From Castanea sativa (taxonomy: Eukaryota; Streptophyta; Magnoliopsida; Fagales; Fagaceae), in contig NC_134013.1 of NCBI RefSeq assembly GCF_040712315.1, positions 7,041,001-7,105,000 on the forward strand: a DNA stretch of 64,000 bases, in the 5' to 3' direction. The position numbers were made by a program, and so were the translations under genes. Shown here in pieces: positions 47,033 to 58,230 of this stretch. The notes below the pieces were generated by a model. That model had not been told where the DNA came from. It made no database searches and was given only the letters and a program-made list of their open reading frames with translations. Each line of letters starts with the position of its first letter. The first letter of the stretch is position 1.

Positions 47033-47444
47033 TGTTAAGTGTTTGGCTAATCAGAAAATTAGGAAGGAAAGAATGAAAAACAGAGAAAGGAAAAGGAAAA
47101 CAGAATTTTGGGAATTTCTAGATACTTCGAGGGTAACTGCCTCCAAGCAGAAAGAGAGGGAGAGAAAAGACAGAAATAGAATAGAGGAAGTTGATCTAAT
47201 TCTCTTCTTACCCTTTCTCATATCATTCCACATCTTTATACAAGTCACAAGTCTTCCCGCCAAACTAACAAACTAATTAACTGATAACAACCCAACTGCT
47301 CTAACTAACAAAACTGTCACAACTAACTCACTTAGCACATCTCACTTAAGCACAGTCAGTCACACACCCTTGCAATGCTATTCAATTATCCAAATGCTAT
47401 ACAATTAACTACTAAATGCTATACAATTAACTAGTTCCTTAACA
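47033..47444 (-). repeat. 5' LTR of chromovirus
   Basis: 412 bp, TGTTAAG to TTAACA. The longer of the two copies because of internal short duplications. Confidence 0.9.
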
Positions 47445-48781
47445 TTAACAGTGGCTATACTTCTTCTTTGTTATTGGCAATATCTCTTTTTAAGGTGCAA
47501 TTATGTTTTGTTCATGATTTATAATTGCATTCTTGGCTGAATCGATGACAATGAATTAAGAGATCATATTCCAATTCCCCCTGGTCTGATCTGAGTTGGG
47601 AGGTGGGATTGTGGTTTGAGAATAAAAAGAGATGAGTGTTTCTGTCCAAGTTATTTAGTATTCTTTCTTTTACTACACTTTCAGGTAATGTATATATCAC
47701 ATGCTTATAGTCGGGTAAAGATAATTCCAATAGTAGTTCTCGTTGGTTTAGGTGGTAATAGAACTTAAATTAAGATAGGCAACAAAATGTCTCTGGTTGA
47801 TCTTCTTGAATGAACATGCTGATGACTTGAGAGACTTTCAAGTTTCAAACAAAGACTGGTGAGTAGTAAACAATGACCGGTTTATTACTCCTGGACCCCC
47901 TTTGGGGGATGGTTAGGGTGATTGATTGAAGGAAATTCTCATTCCCTGATGTTTATTATAATCACTTCTTTAAATTAGGTAACTGGATTTGAGAGCTCTT
48001 TCAAAAGGGTCAACCTCAACAGCAAAATTCTTAGTAAAACTTGGGACACTAATCTTGTTCCATCATTCTGCGCTATATAGTTCTTAGTTCCTGCTTTCCA
48101 TTATAGATGGTGAGTGTCTGTGTGTTACCTCAAGCTGAAAATGAAGAGAAAACCTATTCTATATTCAGAGCAATATAGTTTGGTCTTATTTGATTAATGA
48201 TCGATTGCGCATTAGTGTGGCTGAATTAGTCACATCCAAGTTACGCACTTGTTCAGCTGATGCAGGCTCTCCTGTTAGCTGAATTAGTGTGGTTGTTACT
48301 ACCTTTAATTGGATAGTTGCTGTTGTAGGGTAGTTAGTTAATAACAGCTGTCATTTTTGTATAGCCATGTAGTTAGTTAATTGGTAGTTAGTATTTTTGA
48401 ACTTGAACAGTGTTTTTCACTTATAAAAAAAAAAAAAAAAGTGTCTAATCCATGATACAATCATTTTTGTATTATTTATTTTTATGTTTTTAGGTCTAGA
48501 TTATTTAATAAAAAGAAACGTACAGTAAACCAAGGCATGTGTGTTTGGCAGCAGATTGCCATATGAATTTGTATGAGTAGATTAAAGTCATGATTTCTTT
48601 TTCAAAAAGTTTACATAAATGTTGATACACAAAGTTGAATTTCTATTTTATTTTGTTCAAATGACTTTTCTTAATACTCATGTTTGATGCACGTATGAAT
48701 AATGTCCATATCAAGGGAAGTTAATATGTTGGACGTGCATTCTTGCAATTGGCTGAGACATCAATTGCTACAAAAAATTGA
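47445..48781. other. Intergenic sequence, nothing recognised
   Basis: AT-rich. Repeated TTAGTTAATT-type words at 48330-48390 give an LTR-like look, but no ends or duplication could be placed. Confidence 0.4.
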
Positions 48782-49186
48782 GGTTATGTTTGGTAACACC
48801 TTTTGTTTTTTATTTTCAAAAACTTGTTTTTGGGAATATAAAGAAACAACTATTTTCCTGTATTTTTAAAATAAAAAACATGTTTGGTTACTTTTTTGAA
48901 GAAAAAAATAAAAAGTACTAAAATATGTTGTTATTGGAATTTGAATTCTAATGTTAACTCATTAAATGAGACAAATTCATTAAATTAAAGGCATGTTTTC
49001 ATTGAATTTTAAAAATTTAAAATTAAAAACAGTCTGTTGCATGTTTTCATTTTCCTTCACAATTGAGTTTGGACTTGAGAACAGTTCTGTTCATTTTGGG
49101 TTACCAAACAAGGTTTTTAGTCTCAAAAATAGAAAATTGTTTTTGGAAACAGAAAATAAGAGGAAAAAACAATTACCTAACATACC
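48782..49186. mobile_element. MITE-like repeat, copy B
   Basis: GGTTATGTTTGGTAACA at the left and TTACCTAACATACC at the right. It is the same family and orientation as 12644-13060, with shared interior words such as TTTTTGGGAATATAAA and CAGTCTGTTGCATG. Confidence 0.65.
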
Positions 49187-50553
49187 CTTTTTTTTTTACT
49201 CATCTTTCTTTGGATTTTTTTTTTCTTTTTCTATCACTCTTCACTCCTTATTCAATTTTCTTCACTCATCGCTCATCACTTAAAATACCTCAATTTCCTA
49301 TACCCACCCATTTGACACATTTTTTTCAACTTCTTATCACTCAATTTTTTCTACTTTTTGTGCAACCCATGTCTGATTCCTTACTTAGTGATTTCTATTA
49401 GCCTACTGATGAGGAGCGATGATTCTTGTTCTTCTTCTTCATCTACCTCCTCCTTCTCCATCAAACCCAAAACCCCATCTCCAAAACCCCATTTCCCAAA
49501 ACCCCATTTCGTCAAAGCCTCCACAAACTCATCTCCCCACCGCAACAATAGCCAAAAGCCATCTCAGTCTCCAAACCCGCTGCCCACTCGACGAAAACAT
49601 CCGCGACGAGGCTCGTTGCAACATCTAATTAGTGACTGCGTGCATGAGTTGGATCATTCTTGTTTTTCTTCTTATTCTTGGGTTTTGAGAAGTACAATAA
49701 AGAAATCTAAACAAGTAAGGGGTTTTTCGAAACCCATTTATGTCTATTTTCAGCAAAAAGTTTTCAGTTTCAACAAAATAAGCAGATCACAAACAGACTC
49801 TAATTGTGACTAATTAGCGTGACTACAACTTCGGTGTGGGGTATTCAATTACTCATGTGTCTGGAAAATGAACCATGAGAAATCTAGTCTAGTCATAAGT
49901 AGAGAGACAACTATTCATGAATACTAATTCAGAGTTTGCAGCAAATGCATTGAGAAATAACAATTATTAACTAAATCGAATTAAGTCATTAACAGCATGG
50001 GACTTAGGCATCAAGAAACACATTACTTTACAAGAAGCCCATACATGATCTACACAAAAAACACTTAGCATATCTGGATAAATAACCCATAAACACCTAA
50101 TCCTATTGGCGACCTAACAAAAAACCAACAATATATCATCTATACAAAACACAAATCCGCATCATCGACATTACATGAGAAATTCAATCCTGTTTAGGTC
50201 AAGTGCCCACTCTCAAATTTTCAAACAAACCAAAAAAGAAAGAGAATTCCATGTTGAACTTACGAATTCATAAACTACTGCACAGATCTTCAGTACAAGT
50301 TACATATTTCACTATTCAATTCAACGAAGCAAGTCAAATTCTCAAACCGTAATTGGCGACGAAACCGCCATTTTCCGGTCACGCAAATCGGTTCTAAGTT
50401 GCAGAAAAAAAAAATTTAAAACAAACTGTAACCACAAACAATGAATGAAGAATCAAAAAAACCATTATGCTTTTCACAAACAATGAATAAATCGCAGATT
50501 GTGTAGAAAAGTACCCGAGGCATAGGCGTAGAAGAAAGAGAACCAATTCGTAC
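49187..50553 (+). other. Region with a Ser/Pro-rich ORF of doubtful status
   Basis: A plus-strand ORF at 49358-49813 (151 codons, or 49409 onward from the inner Met) encodes a Ser/Pro/Lys-rich stretch. A GTAAGG donor-like site lies at about 49712, as in a first exon. No family is recognised and no partner exon is found. The remainder is AT-rich. Confidence 0.25.
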
Positions 50554-50627
50554 CTAATCGAGACCGCCGCGCCGAGAGACGAAAAGATATGCGATTGCCA
50601 TGATCGCCAAGAGAGACGAACAGCCAT
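50554..50627 (-). other. Candidate first coding exon of an unidentified gene
   Basis: ATG 50627 opens MAVRLSWRSWQSHIFSSLG, basic and hydroxylated like an organelle presequence, ending at ATTAG|GTACGAA. It is locally GC-richer than its surroundings. Following exons could not be located toward 49800, so this may be a gene relic. Confidence 0.25.
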
Positions 50628-50999
50628 TTGTTTTGGAATTTCTGAGTGTGACTGTGAGTGCTATCGAAAAATTGTATACATAAATGTCAGTTTCTCCCTT
50701 TTTTTTTTTTGTGTGTATTAAAAATACTTCTTCAAATCTTAAGTTGGTCCAAAAAAAAGTTGGTAAAAAATAAAAACGCAGCCCATTTTTGGCCTATATC
50801 TCCCCTGTGAACGAAAGGAATGGGTAGGGGTCTCTCTCCATGTTCTGATTTTTCTTTTTTTTTGGGCTAATTCTGCTTACGTTTTGGTAGAGTGAAAGCC
50901 GTTTGGCACTTTGATTATGGAAAGTAGAGTAAGTAAAGATAATTGATTTTGTGATTTAAATTAAACCACCAGTAGACTTGATAGGTTTAATTTTATTAT

Positions 51000-51174
51000 A
51001 CAAACTAGTGGGTTCTAGTGAGCTCTACTAGTAAGGTCTCTGATAGTTATATAAGAGATCTGGGGTTCAATCCCTGCCTACACCAAAAACTGATTATTAT
51101 CTTAGTCTGATAATAAAGGGCACTCGCTCATCAGAAGCGGACTTCATAAGCTGAAACTCTCTTTAAAAAAAAAA
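51000..51174 (+). mobile_element. tRNA-derived SINE
   Basis: It is flanked by a perfect 13-bp duplication TTAATTTTATTAT (50987-50999 and 51175-51187). It ends in a run of 10 A. Near its start AGCTCTACTAGTAAGG is an A-box-like region, and GGGGTTCAATCCC (51063-51075) is a strong RNA polymerase III B box. Length about 175 bp. All three SINE hallmarks are met. Confidence 0.9.
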
Positions 51175-51187
51175 TTAATTTTATTAT

Positions 51188-52720
51188 TTAAGTTTGTGCT
51201 TGATTTATTTACTTATTTTTTGCTGAGATAAGTTTGTACTAGATTAGACTTTGTCGACTGTAGTAGCATCATTATCATGGCATTAGCTGCGAATGTTTTG
51301 TTGCTTAAATTAATTATAATTTGATAAAATAGTTTTTTTTTAATTGTTTGTTTAATTGATAATAATGGTTTAAAAATTAAATTAAATTATTGGTATAGAC
51401 AATAATTTAAGTAAACTAGACTAGGATTTATTTTATATTATACTAGTCGCTAACCACTGCAATGCAGGAGATACTTAAATAAATATTTAATTAATCAACC
51501 TCACATTAAAAGAAAAAGCTAGTTAAATGAATATTTAGTTAATCAACCTCATATTAAAAGAAAAAGCTAAAAGAATCAAGGAAATGCTGATTTTCCCACC
51601 AAGAAAAGGAAAGAAAAAAAAAGACGTTGAAAAAGAAAGAAAGAAAAAACTTTTTTTTTTATAGAAAATAATGTTGAAAACTAAAGCAACATTAAGACAA
51701 TGGGAAATCTATTTGCAAAGGATTGCAATCTTTGTATGTTTACTTGGCTCAAGGTCAAAATCCAAATTCAATTTTGAAACAATGAAAACATACTTCATAT
51801 TAATTGTAAATCAGTCTCACAACATAAATTCACTTTTCGCTCTAATGTATTTTGTAGATCAAATACTGTCAAAAGAATTCCAATAAACACTATTGTCACA
51901 TCTATATTTGTTGTAGGCATTTAATTTACATAGAAGCCAATAACAATTGCAATAGCTATCACGGTTGCTCAATGCTATGACAATCTAGATCCAAACATTT
52001 TCCTTCTAGAATCTCATATCTTTTCTTTAAACCTGCACATCAAGCTTTGTGAACATGCATCCCCCTTATCTTCATGGAAGAACAAAAGAAAATGAAGTTG
52101 ATAGCTGTATATTTATTGGCTGCTTTGCAAAGGAATACCACTCCTTCAACTAACGATGTAAGTGTAGCTTATACATAATAATCACCAAAGGCAATGGTGA
52201 AATTGACCAAAACATTAATTACAGATCTAAAAATAACATGTATACATATACCATGTAAGAGGTGAATACTCATTGATATTTGTCCACAAACCCACATGAA
52301 AAAAAAAAAAAAAAACAACAAAAATACACTTTACAAATTAATGCCAAGTGCATGTTCTTCCCAAATGATCTCTTAGGCAAACCCCTTTTATGTTGACCAT
52401 AGACTAACCTAATTTCCTAAATCAAAACCAATACACCACAATATCAAAACCTAAGTCATATTTAAAATCCAAATTTTAAAAAGGGAAAACAAAAACCTTA
52501 CCAGTTGATGTATATAGAGGGTTGTATATAGAAATGGACCCAAATTAGGGTTTCAACCACTATAAAACCAATTCTAAATCAAAACCAAATCTACCACAAT
52601 TACATACAATGCATTTAGTGAGTCATTGTGGTGTAATGCGTGGACTTGTTTGATCAAATATGTGAAAGTATCTGTGTGGAATTGGGGGAAGGAGAAATAA
52701 ATTAAAAGCAATGGGATAAT
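51188..52720. other. AT-rich region with a Helitron-like end and a duplicated segment
   Basis: At 51443 CTAG, preceded by A and followed by TCGCTAACC and a weak CTGC-AAT-GCAG hairpin, matches the terminus seen at 57374. A 47-bp tandem duplication (TTAATCAACCTCAYATTAAA, 51476-51570) follows. No gene. Confidence 0.4.
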
Positions 52721-52725
52721 GTTAC

Positions 52726-53418
52726 TGTAAGTGCACAATTGCACCTGGACCCAAAGACAACTACGGGCTCAGGCCCAATGAGCCTTAAACAATGAAATTT
52801 GTAGAGTGTGGGTTTCGAACCTAGGTTAGAACTACTGAGAATTTGATAACAGGCTAGAAGTTTCAAATACTTATAAACAATAAACGATAATTGCAAATAG
52901 ACCTCCTCGGACGTGAACCGAGGACTATTTTTGTATTAATTCTCTTTCTTCTTTCAAGGTTACAGTTCTTAATTCTCTTTTTTAGTTCCTCCCCCCCTTT
53001 CTCTTTGGCCTTCACCCCCTTTAAATACTTCCTTCCTTGATGCCTTTTGGCTAGTGACTAGAAGTTTCAGCCCTACTGTTCAGGGGTCACTTCCCCATTA
53101 ATGCGGCCAGGAAGGTAGATGCAGAGTCTTTAATGCGGAGGTGGCAGCCTTTGCTCTTGATATTTTCCTTAACACTGGTGCATCGAGAAGGTTCAGGGTT
53201 TCCCCCTTTAACCATTGGTCCTTCCAGAGTTGTGATTTGACCTTCATAATGAAGCTTTGAGTTCTCTTGGGCCTGTCCGAGGAGAAGCTCGCCCTCGGTT
53301 GTATTCTCAGACCCTCGGCGTATGGGCCAATTCGTAGAGTTTAATTCTGGAGCAGGTCGGCCCTCCATGCTACAGTTCAAAGGCCCATGTGCCCACCTTG
53401 GCCCTTTTTCTCCCCATA
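52726..53418 (-). mobile_element. Solo LTR of the Tat element family
   Basis: On the minus strand it matches the 501-1267 LTR. At its plus-left end GTAAGTGCACAATTGCACC is shared. It has GTTAC duplicated at 52721-52725 and 53419-53423. Its far end reads TCCCCATA, so the terminal CACA has become TATA-like by one change. There is no internal sequence, hence a solo LTR. Confidence 0.92.
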
Positions 53419-53423
53419 GTTAC

Positions 53424-54065
53424 TATATTATTTTCTTGGACACTTGCCATGCTTGGTTAGTTAACAGTCCATAGCATTTTTTGTTTTAATGTAGGATTAG
53501 AGCATGGGTGGTGTTTCAATGTGTTAGCAATCCTATGACAACCAAAACCAAGAGACACAAACCATGAAGTTGACTTAAAATAATGCAAGAGTAAACTATA
53601 AAATTCTAAATAAATCAAGAGGGAGTGAGATTTTTTTTCAAATAGGCGGTGTACATGCCCTAAATGGGAATGAAAAGATTCTTTGCAGTACACCCAACAC
53701 GTCGTGGTGTACAAGTTCCAAATGGGAATAAAAACAATCTTTTCATTCCTATTTAACACATTTTATTTTTGAAGTTGTTAGGTGTACTGGAAGCGTGTTA
53801 GAACATGTTTCAATTCCCATTTAACTCATTTTGTTCTCTTCTTTTTTTGTTTTCCTCATTAGTTGGCCCAACAAATGCTATTTGACAACAATAGTCACAC
53901 TTTCATACAAACTAACATCTATAGCAACTAAACCAAGTTCATGGACTGTATCGGTTGAATAGATCATGAGAAAACAAATTTAATCAAAAAATTAGTCAAC
54001 AACAATATAAATCTATAATACAAAGAGCTAGAATTTCCCAATTCAATATAATTGAAGAAAGAAAA
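53424..54065. other. Intergenic sequence with an inverted repeat pair
   Basis: GGTGTACATGCCCTAAATGG and CCAAATGGGAATAAAAACA-type segments between 53640 and 53840 form an imperfect MITE-like palindrome. No gene. Confidence 0.3.
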
Positions 54066-54240
54066 CCTTGGATTTGAAGTGCAACCGCTGGTCATGGAGG
54101 ACTCATACTCAGGCTTGCAGGAATTAGTGGGACCAAATCATGCTCTGATCAGGTTTTCAGAGACATATTTGAAGGCTTCTTAGAAGGGTCGGTAGATACA
54201 ATTTGAGTAAAGCAACAGTCCCTGATTAGCACCAGATTAC
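54066..54240 (-). other. Splice-bounded candidate exon, unidentified gene
   Basis: On the minus strand CTATTTTTTGCAG|GTAATC begins a 175-bp segment ending AAATCCAAG|GTTTTC. It is clearly less AT-rich than its flanks. Every reading frame has stops; the longest reads NLVLIRDCCFTQIVSTDPSK. It could be a UTR exon, a non-coding RNA exon or a decayed coding exon. Confidence 0.35.
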
Positions 54241-55145
54241 CTGCAAAAAATAGTGAAACCATTCAAACAAAACCCAAATAACTCAACATATCAAAGTATT
54301 TAGCCTTTAGAGAGAGAAAGTAAGTAACAATTAGATAGCAAGGACCCAAGGTCACACACAAACCCAATAGGCAAACACAAATTGAATATACCAATATGAA
54401 TATGTATGTGGAGCTTACATAGGTCAATCCTACATACATATAAAGATGTGTTCAATACATCTATTCCATAAGAAAATTTTAGATAGAGCCTAGCATTATA
54501 AGGCGATATCCAAAGCATAGCATTAGAGTGCTATTACATAGTTTTGCCATTTATGCTACATATATTCAAATAAAAATAATTTTATGTAGTGAGGTCATAG
54601 GTTGCAGCATCATTTTTAGCCTTTTAAAATGATTGCTTAAATAAAAGCACAACATCTAAAAAGAAAACCAAAATTCCAAAGAACTTATCAACAAAAATCA
54701 TTGCTCTTAACCAAAATTCTAAATGCTTATAGTTCTCTATTAACAAAATTATAAATCACAGTTCTAGTTGGGAGTTGCAATACAAATTCTCACCAACAGT
54801 ACTAGCTGTAATTCAAAGATAACCCAAAAAATCAACTTATAGCAACTAATAACCTGAAATACTAAACTTAACAGCATAATAACATATAAAGAGAGCAATA
54901 AAAAATTCTAGACTTTTTCAACCAATCCAAACATATTCTAGTTTTTACCAATCCAAAATAGAAGACTTTCACAAAACAAATGTAAATTTTTTATTGCATG
55001 AAACAAATGTAAATTTTTTACCAAGCCTTAATCTACACTGATTCTAATTTCATTGAGACATTTTGTCAAACACTTAGGGTTGGCCTATTTTCACAAAGGA
55101 TACCAATTCTTATATCACTCTTTCAACTATTATACCAATAAAAAC

Positions 55146-55201
<56 letters not shown>

Positions 55202-56719
55202 CATGTTCACAACAGTGAATTTGAACATTAACAAAGCAAAACTCATAGTTCACCAACGTCTCTAAAAAAACCCTTCACAACTGATTGTTCTTCCATTTAC
55301 TTTTGCTTCACTATTTTTTTTCCTCAACACCCATACAGATGCTCAATTAAAATTTTGAGAATATAATCCAACATGTCAAACCCAAAAAAGTTCATGAATT
55401 GGTGGGTAAACAATCTTTTCTCAATAATAAGTTGCAACTCCATTAAGCCTTTACAACGGAACTTTAAACAAAGGAATCAAGCAACGTGTGGCTTTTTGAA
55501 AGGCCACACATTTATTAACAGCTTTTACTTATCAATACAAAGGCAGGGAAAGAAACAATTTTATAGTATAAATACACAAGTCCTCAAAGCAAAGCCTAAA
55601 GCCTCTTGGCTGGTAATTTCTAACAAAATGGAACAACCTCAGCATGCATAAAAAAATCAACACCTAAAATAATAGAGCAACCATTAGTCAACTCAACAAA
55701 TCAACTAAGCCTTAATTGTAATCAACAAAACCTTACATGACATAGAAGCATTAACTTGATTTCTTTTCACTTTGCTGCAAAATATGAAACAACAAATACC
55801 AAACCACATAACTATTTATACCAAAAAAATCACAAACTTGGTCATCCATAAAAATTAAAAATAAATCTGGGTATCCCAAATTCATCAACAACACGAAATT
55901 TAAACTCTAATCAATCACCAATCTATCCAAACCTACTGTATCTAAAATTTCAATTGCTACATACAATCCAAAAGAAACCAATATAAATAAAAATAAAAAC
56001 CATTCTTTGCTTCATCTCTATGTAGGGTTGTAGGTGTCTTCGATTGTGCAATTCTTTTCATTTTTGTTCATCATTCAACCTTAAACAAAACCAATAACTC
56101 AAATACCTAAATCAAAGACAATCAACCCAAAATAAAAAATAAAAATAAAAAACTTAAATACTCTTGGTGGTAGACTAAAATAAAAATTCCAGCTTACAAA
56201 GATTTACAAACGATGTGAACTTTACATTAGAATATCTGTTTTCCCCAAAAGAAAATACATCTTTTCTAAGCACCACTCATTTTGGCATAAAAGTAAACCA
56301 CAATCAAGTGAACAAATCAGAAGTTCTCAAAGCTTTAAATCAAGGTAGTTAAAAACTAAAAACAGAGTTCAGAAAATATCATGTCCCAAATCATTTCATT
56401 AAGCAAAACATTGAAGCCAACCACACAAACACAGAAACCTAGTCACCAAATACAAAACCGACAGAACAATATGAAACAAATAGCATTAATTTCAGCGAAG
56501 CTTAAATACATACATAGTATGTACACATATACACACAAACAGAACACAAATATACATATAGATCAAACGGACTCAAAAGCAAAATCAACAAAAAAATGAT
56601 CAAATTAGAATCAAGCAAATCAGTAACTGAACAAAATTTATGAAACCCTAGTTAAATTTCTAGTCCACTGAAAATCCATAGAGATTTTACTCAATTCAAC
56701 AAATAGTTTTACAGATCCG

Positions 56720-56758
<39 letters not shown>

Positions 56759-56990
56759 TCGAAGCACTCAGCATTAATTGATTGCTAATTAATCAAATCG
56801 AACCCTAGGTTTGATTAAAAAAAAAAATCAACTTTATGCAATTTTGATAGAAAATCTCAAAAAATAAGAAATAGAAGAAGAAGAAAACGAACCCTAATTT
56901 TCTGAAACAAAGTTCTAATTCAACCATCTAATGCAATCTGTATATTTTTTTAATGAAAAAAAGCAGACAATTTCAGATTTGGTGTGAAAT
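54241..56990. other. AT-rich, intron-like region with (GA)n and (CA)n
   Basis: (GA)n at 55148-55197 and (AC)n at 56721-56753. Its T-richness on the minus strand suits an intron of a minus-strand gene joining 57000-57190 to 54066-54240. A possible mini-exon (ATTTTGCAG|CAAAGTG to CAT|GTAAGG, about 55735-55773) is seen. No coding domain. Confidence 0.35.
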
Positions 56991-56999
56991 CGTATAGAT

Positions 57000-57190
57000 T
57001 ACTTGAAAATACGCCGAAATCAGCGAAGAGTGAGCAAAGCAAGCTAAGATAAAGCTTTAAACTGAGCAAATGAGCGAATAGCGATGGCTTGTAAGGCAGA
57101 GGTTTGAGGAATAAAGAGAGAGAGAGGAAACGAAAGGACCCAAGACAAAGCGGAGAGAGAGAGAGAGCTGAAAGGTTAGGGTTTTGGGTT
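57000..57190 (-). promoter_or_regulatory. Possible 5' UTR exon / transcription start of a minus-strand gene
   Basis: On the minus strand AAACCCAAAACCCTAACC is followed by CT-rich leader sequence and then a CAA|GTAATC donor at about 57003. This is typical of plant 5' leaders. No coding sequence is tied to it. Confidence 0.3.
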
Positions 57191-57373
57191 TTAAGAATGT
57201 GTATAGGTTTTTTTTTTTTTGTTTTTTTGAGAAGGGAATGCATATATAGGTTCGAGAGAGTTTTGAGTCGCATAAAAGACTGGATAAAAAAAAAATTTGA
57301 AAATAAATAAATAAATGTTGACGTGGAAAACTGTGGGAGCTTCAAAGGCTGCGATTATATATATATATATTGA

Positions 57374-57400
57374 CTAGTCGCTAACCCGTGCAATGCACGA
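57374..57400 (-). mobile_element. Candidate Helitron 3' terminus
   Basis: On the minus strand a CGTGC-ATT-GCACG hairpin (57387-57399) lies 9 nt before CTAG (57377-57374), and the adjoining host base is T. The same arrangement recurs at 51443. The 5' end is not found. Confidence 0.4.
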
Positions 57401-57841
57401 AAAAACTATTAACTCTGAAAAAAAATCCAACAATGTGTAAATAGACATTTTGAAAAAAAATTAATTGAAATTTATCCAAACAAATAATTAATCAACCAAA
57501 AATATAGCTTTTAATAAGAAAACAATAAAATCACATGAACCTAATTAAAAAACATTTAAGATGAAGAATTAAGATCAACCTACTAAGACGTAAATACCAA
57601 AAACCCCAAGACTTAAAACTTCAAAATTTATAGAATCTCCAAATTCTACTTTAAAACCAAACCAAATTCAACAAATTTATATATAACATACCAGATAAAA
57701 ATTTATCGTTCCCTAGACTAGAAGGCATAGGTTGCATCTTTGATTTTTTTCCAAAAAAATAAAGATGTTTTATCTACCATATACAATAAAAAAAAAATAG
57801 TAGAAATTTCAACCCAAAACCAAACCCATGATTATCAACGA
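57401..57841. other. AT-rich sequence
   Basis: No gene recognised. Possibly the body of the Helitron-like element ending at 57374. Confidence 0.4.
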
Positions 57842-58228
57842 TGTTGGGCTTTTGTGGAGCCTAGTTGTGTTTGATTCGTTTGACGACCCGACCCAACCCG
57901 AAATAATGTTGCGTGGTTTTTAATGGGAGATTTTCTAAGACTTAGTCCATGGAGCGGAGGCTTGGGCTGATAGGCCCAAGCCATAGCCCATTGTGAATAG
58001 GGTTTTTTGGTGATTAGGGTTTTTTGGTTGTTGTTTTGAGAGAGTGAAAACTGTATGGCCGTACTTGTATTTTTTCCTGATAATAGTGAAATTCCTGTAA
58101 CTCCATGGACGTAGGCAAATTGTTGAATCATGTAAATACTGTCTTATGTGTGTGATTATTTTTCTTTGGCATGTATTTTCTCTATTTTTGTTCTCACAGG
58201 TTTGGGAAGTTCGTGTTAATTCCCTACA
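57842..58228 (+). repeat. 5' LTR of a truncated Tork/TNT1-like copia element
   Basis: It starts TGTTGGGC, ends CCCTACA and is followed 2 bp later by TGGTATCATAG (58231-58241), a tRNA-Met primer site with one change. The matching 3' LTR is not present in the window. Confidence 0.75.
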
Positions 58229-58230
58229 AT

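Larger units (their letters stand above)
42141..47444 (-). mobile_element. Ty3/gypsy chromovirus, decayed
   Basis: LTRs 42141-42513 and 47033-47444 start TGTTAAG and end CTTAACA. A PBS, gag, protease, RT-RNase H, integrase and a chromodomain remnant lie in order on the minus strand. A polypurine tract (GGGGGGAAGTA) precedes the 3' LTR. The chromodomain behind integrase identifies a chromovirus. No clean 5-bp target duplication is visible, and the LTRs differ by about 39 bp of internal duplication plus substitutions. Confidence 0.9.

Noticed and set aside
57104..57310. ORFs on both strands at 56950-57345
   Set aside because: They derive from (GA)n and leader-type sequence with no domain. The minus strand is better read as a 5' UTR.
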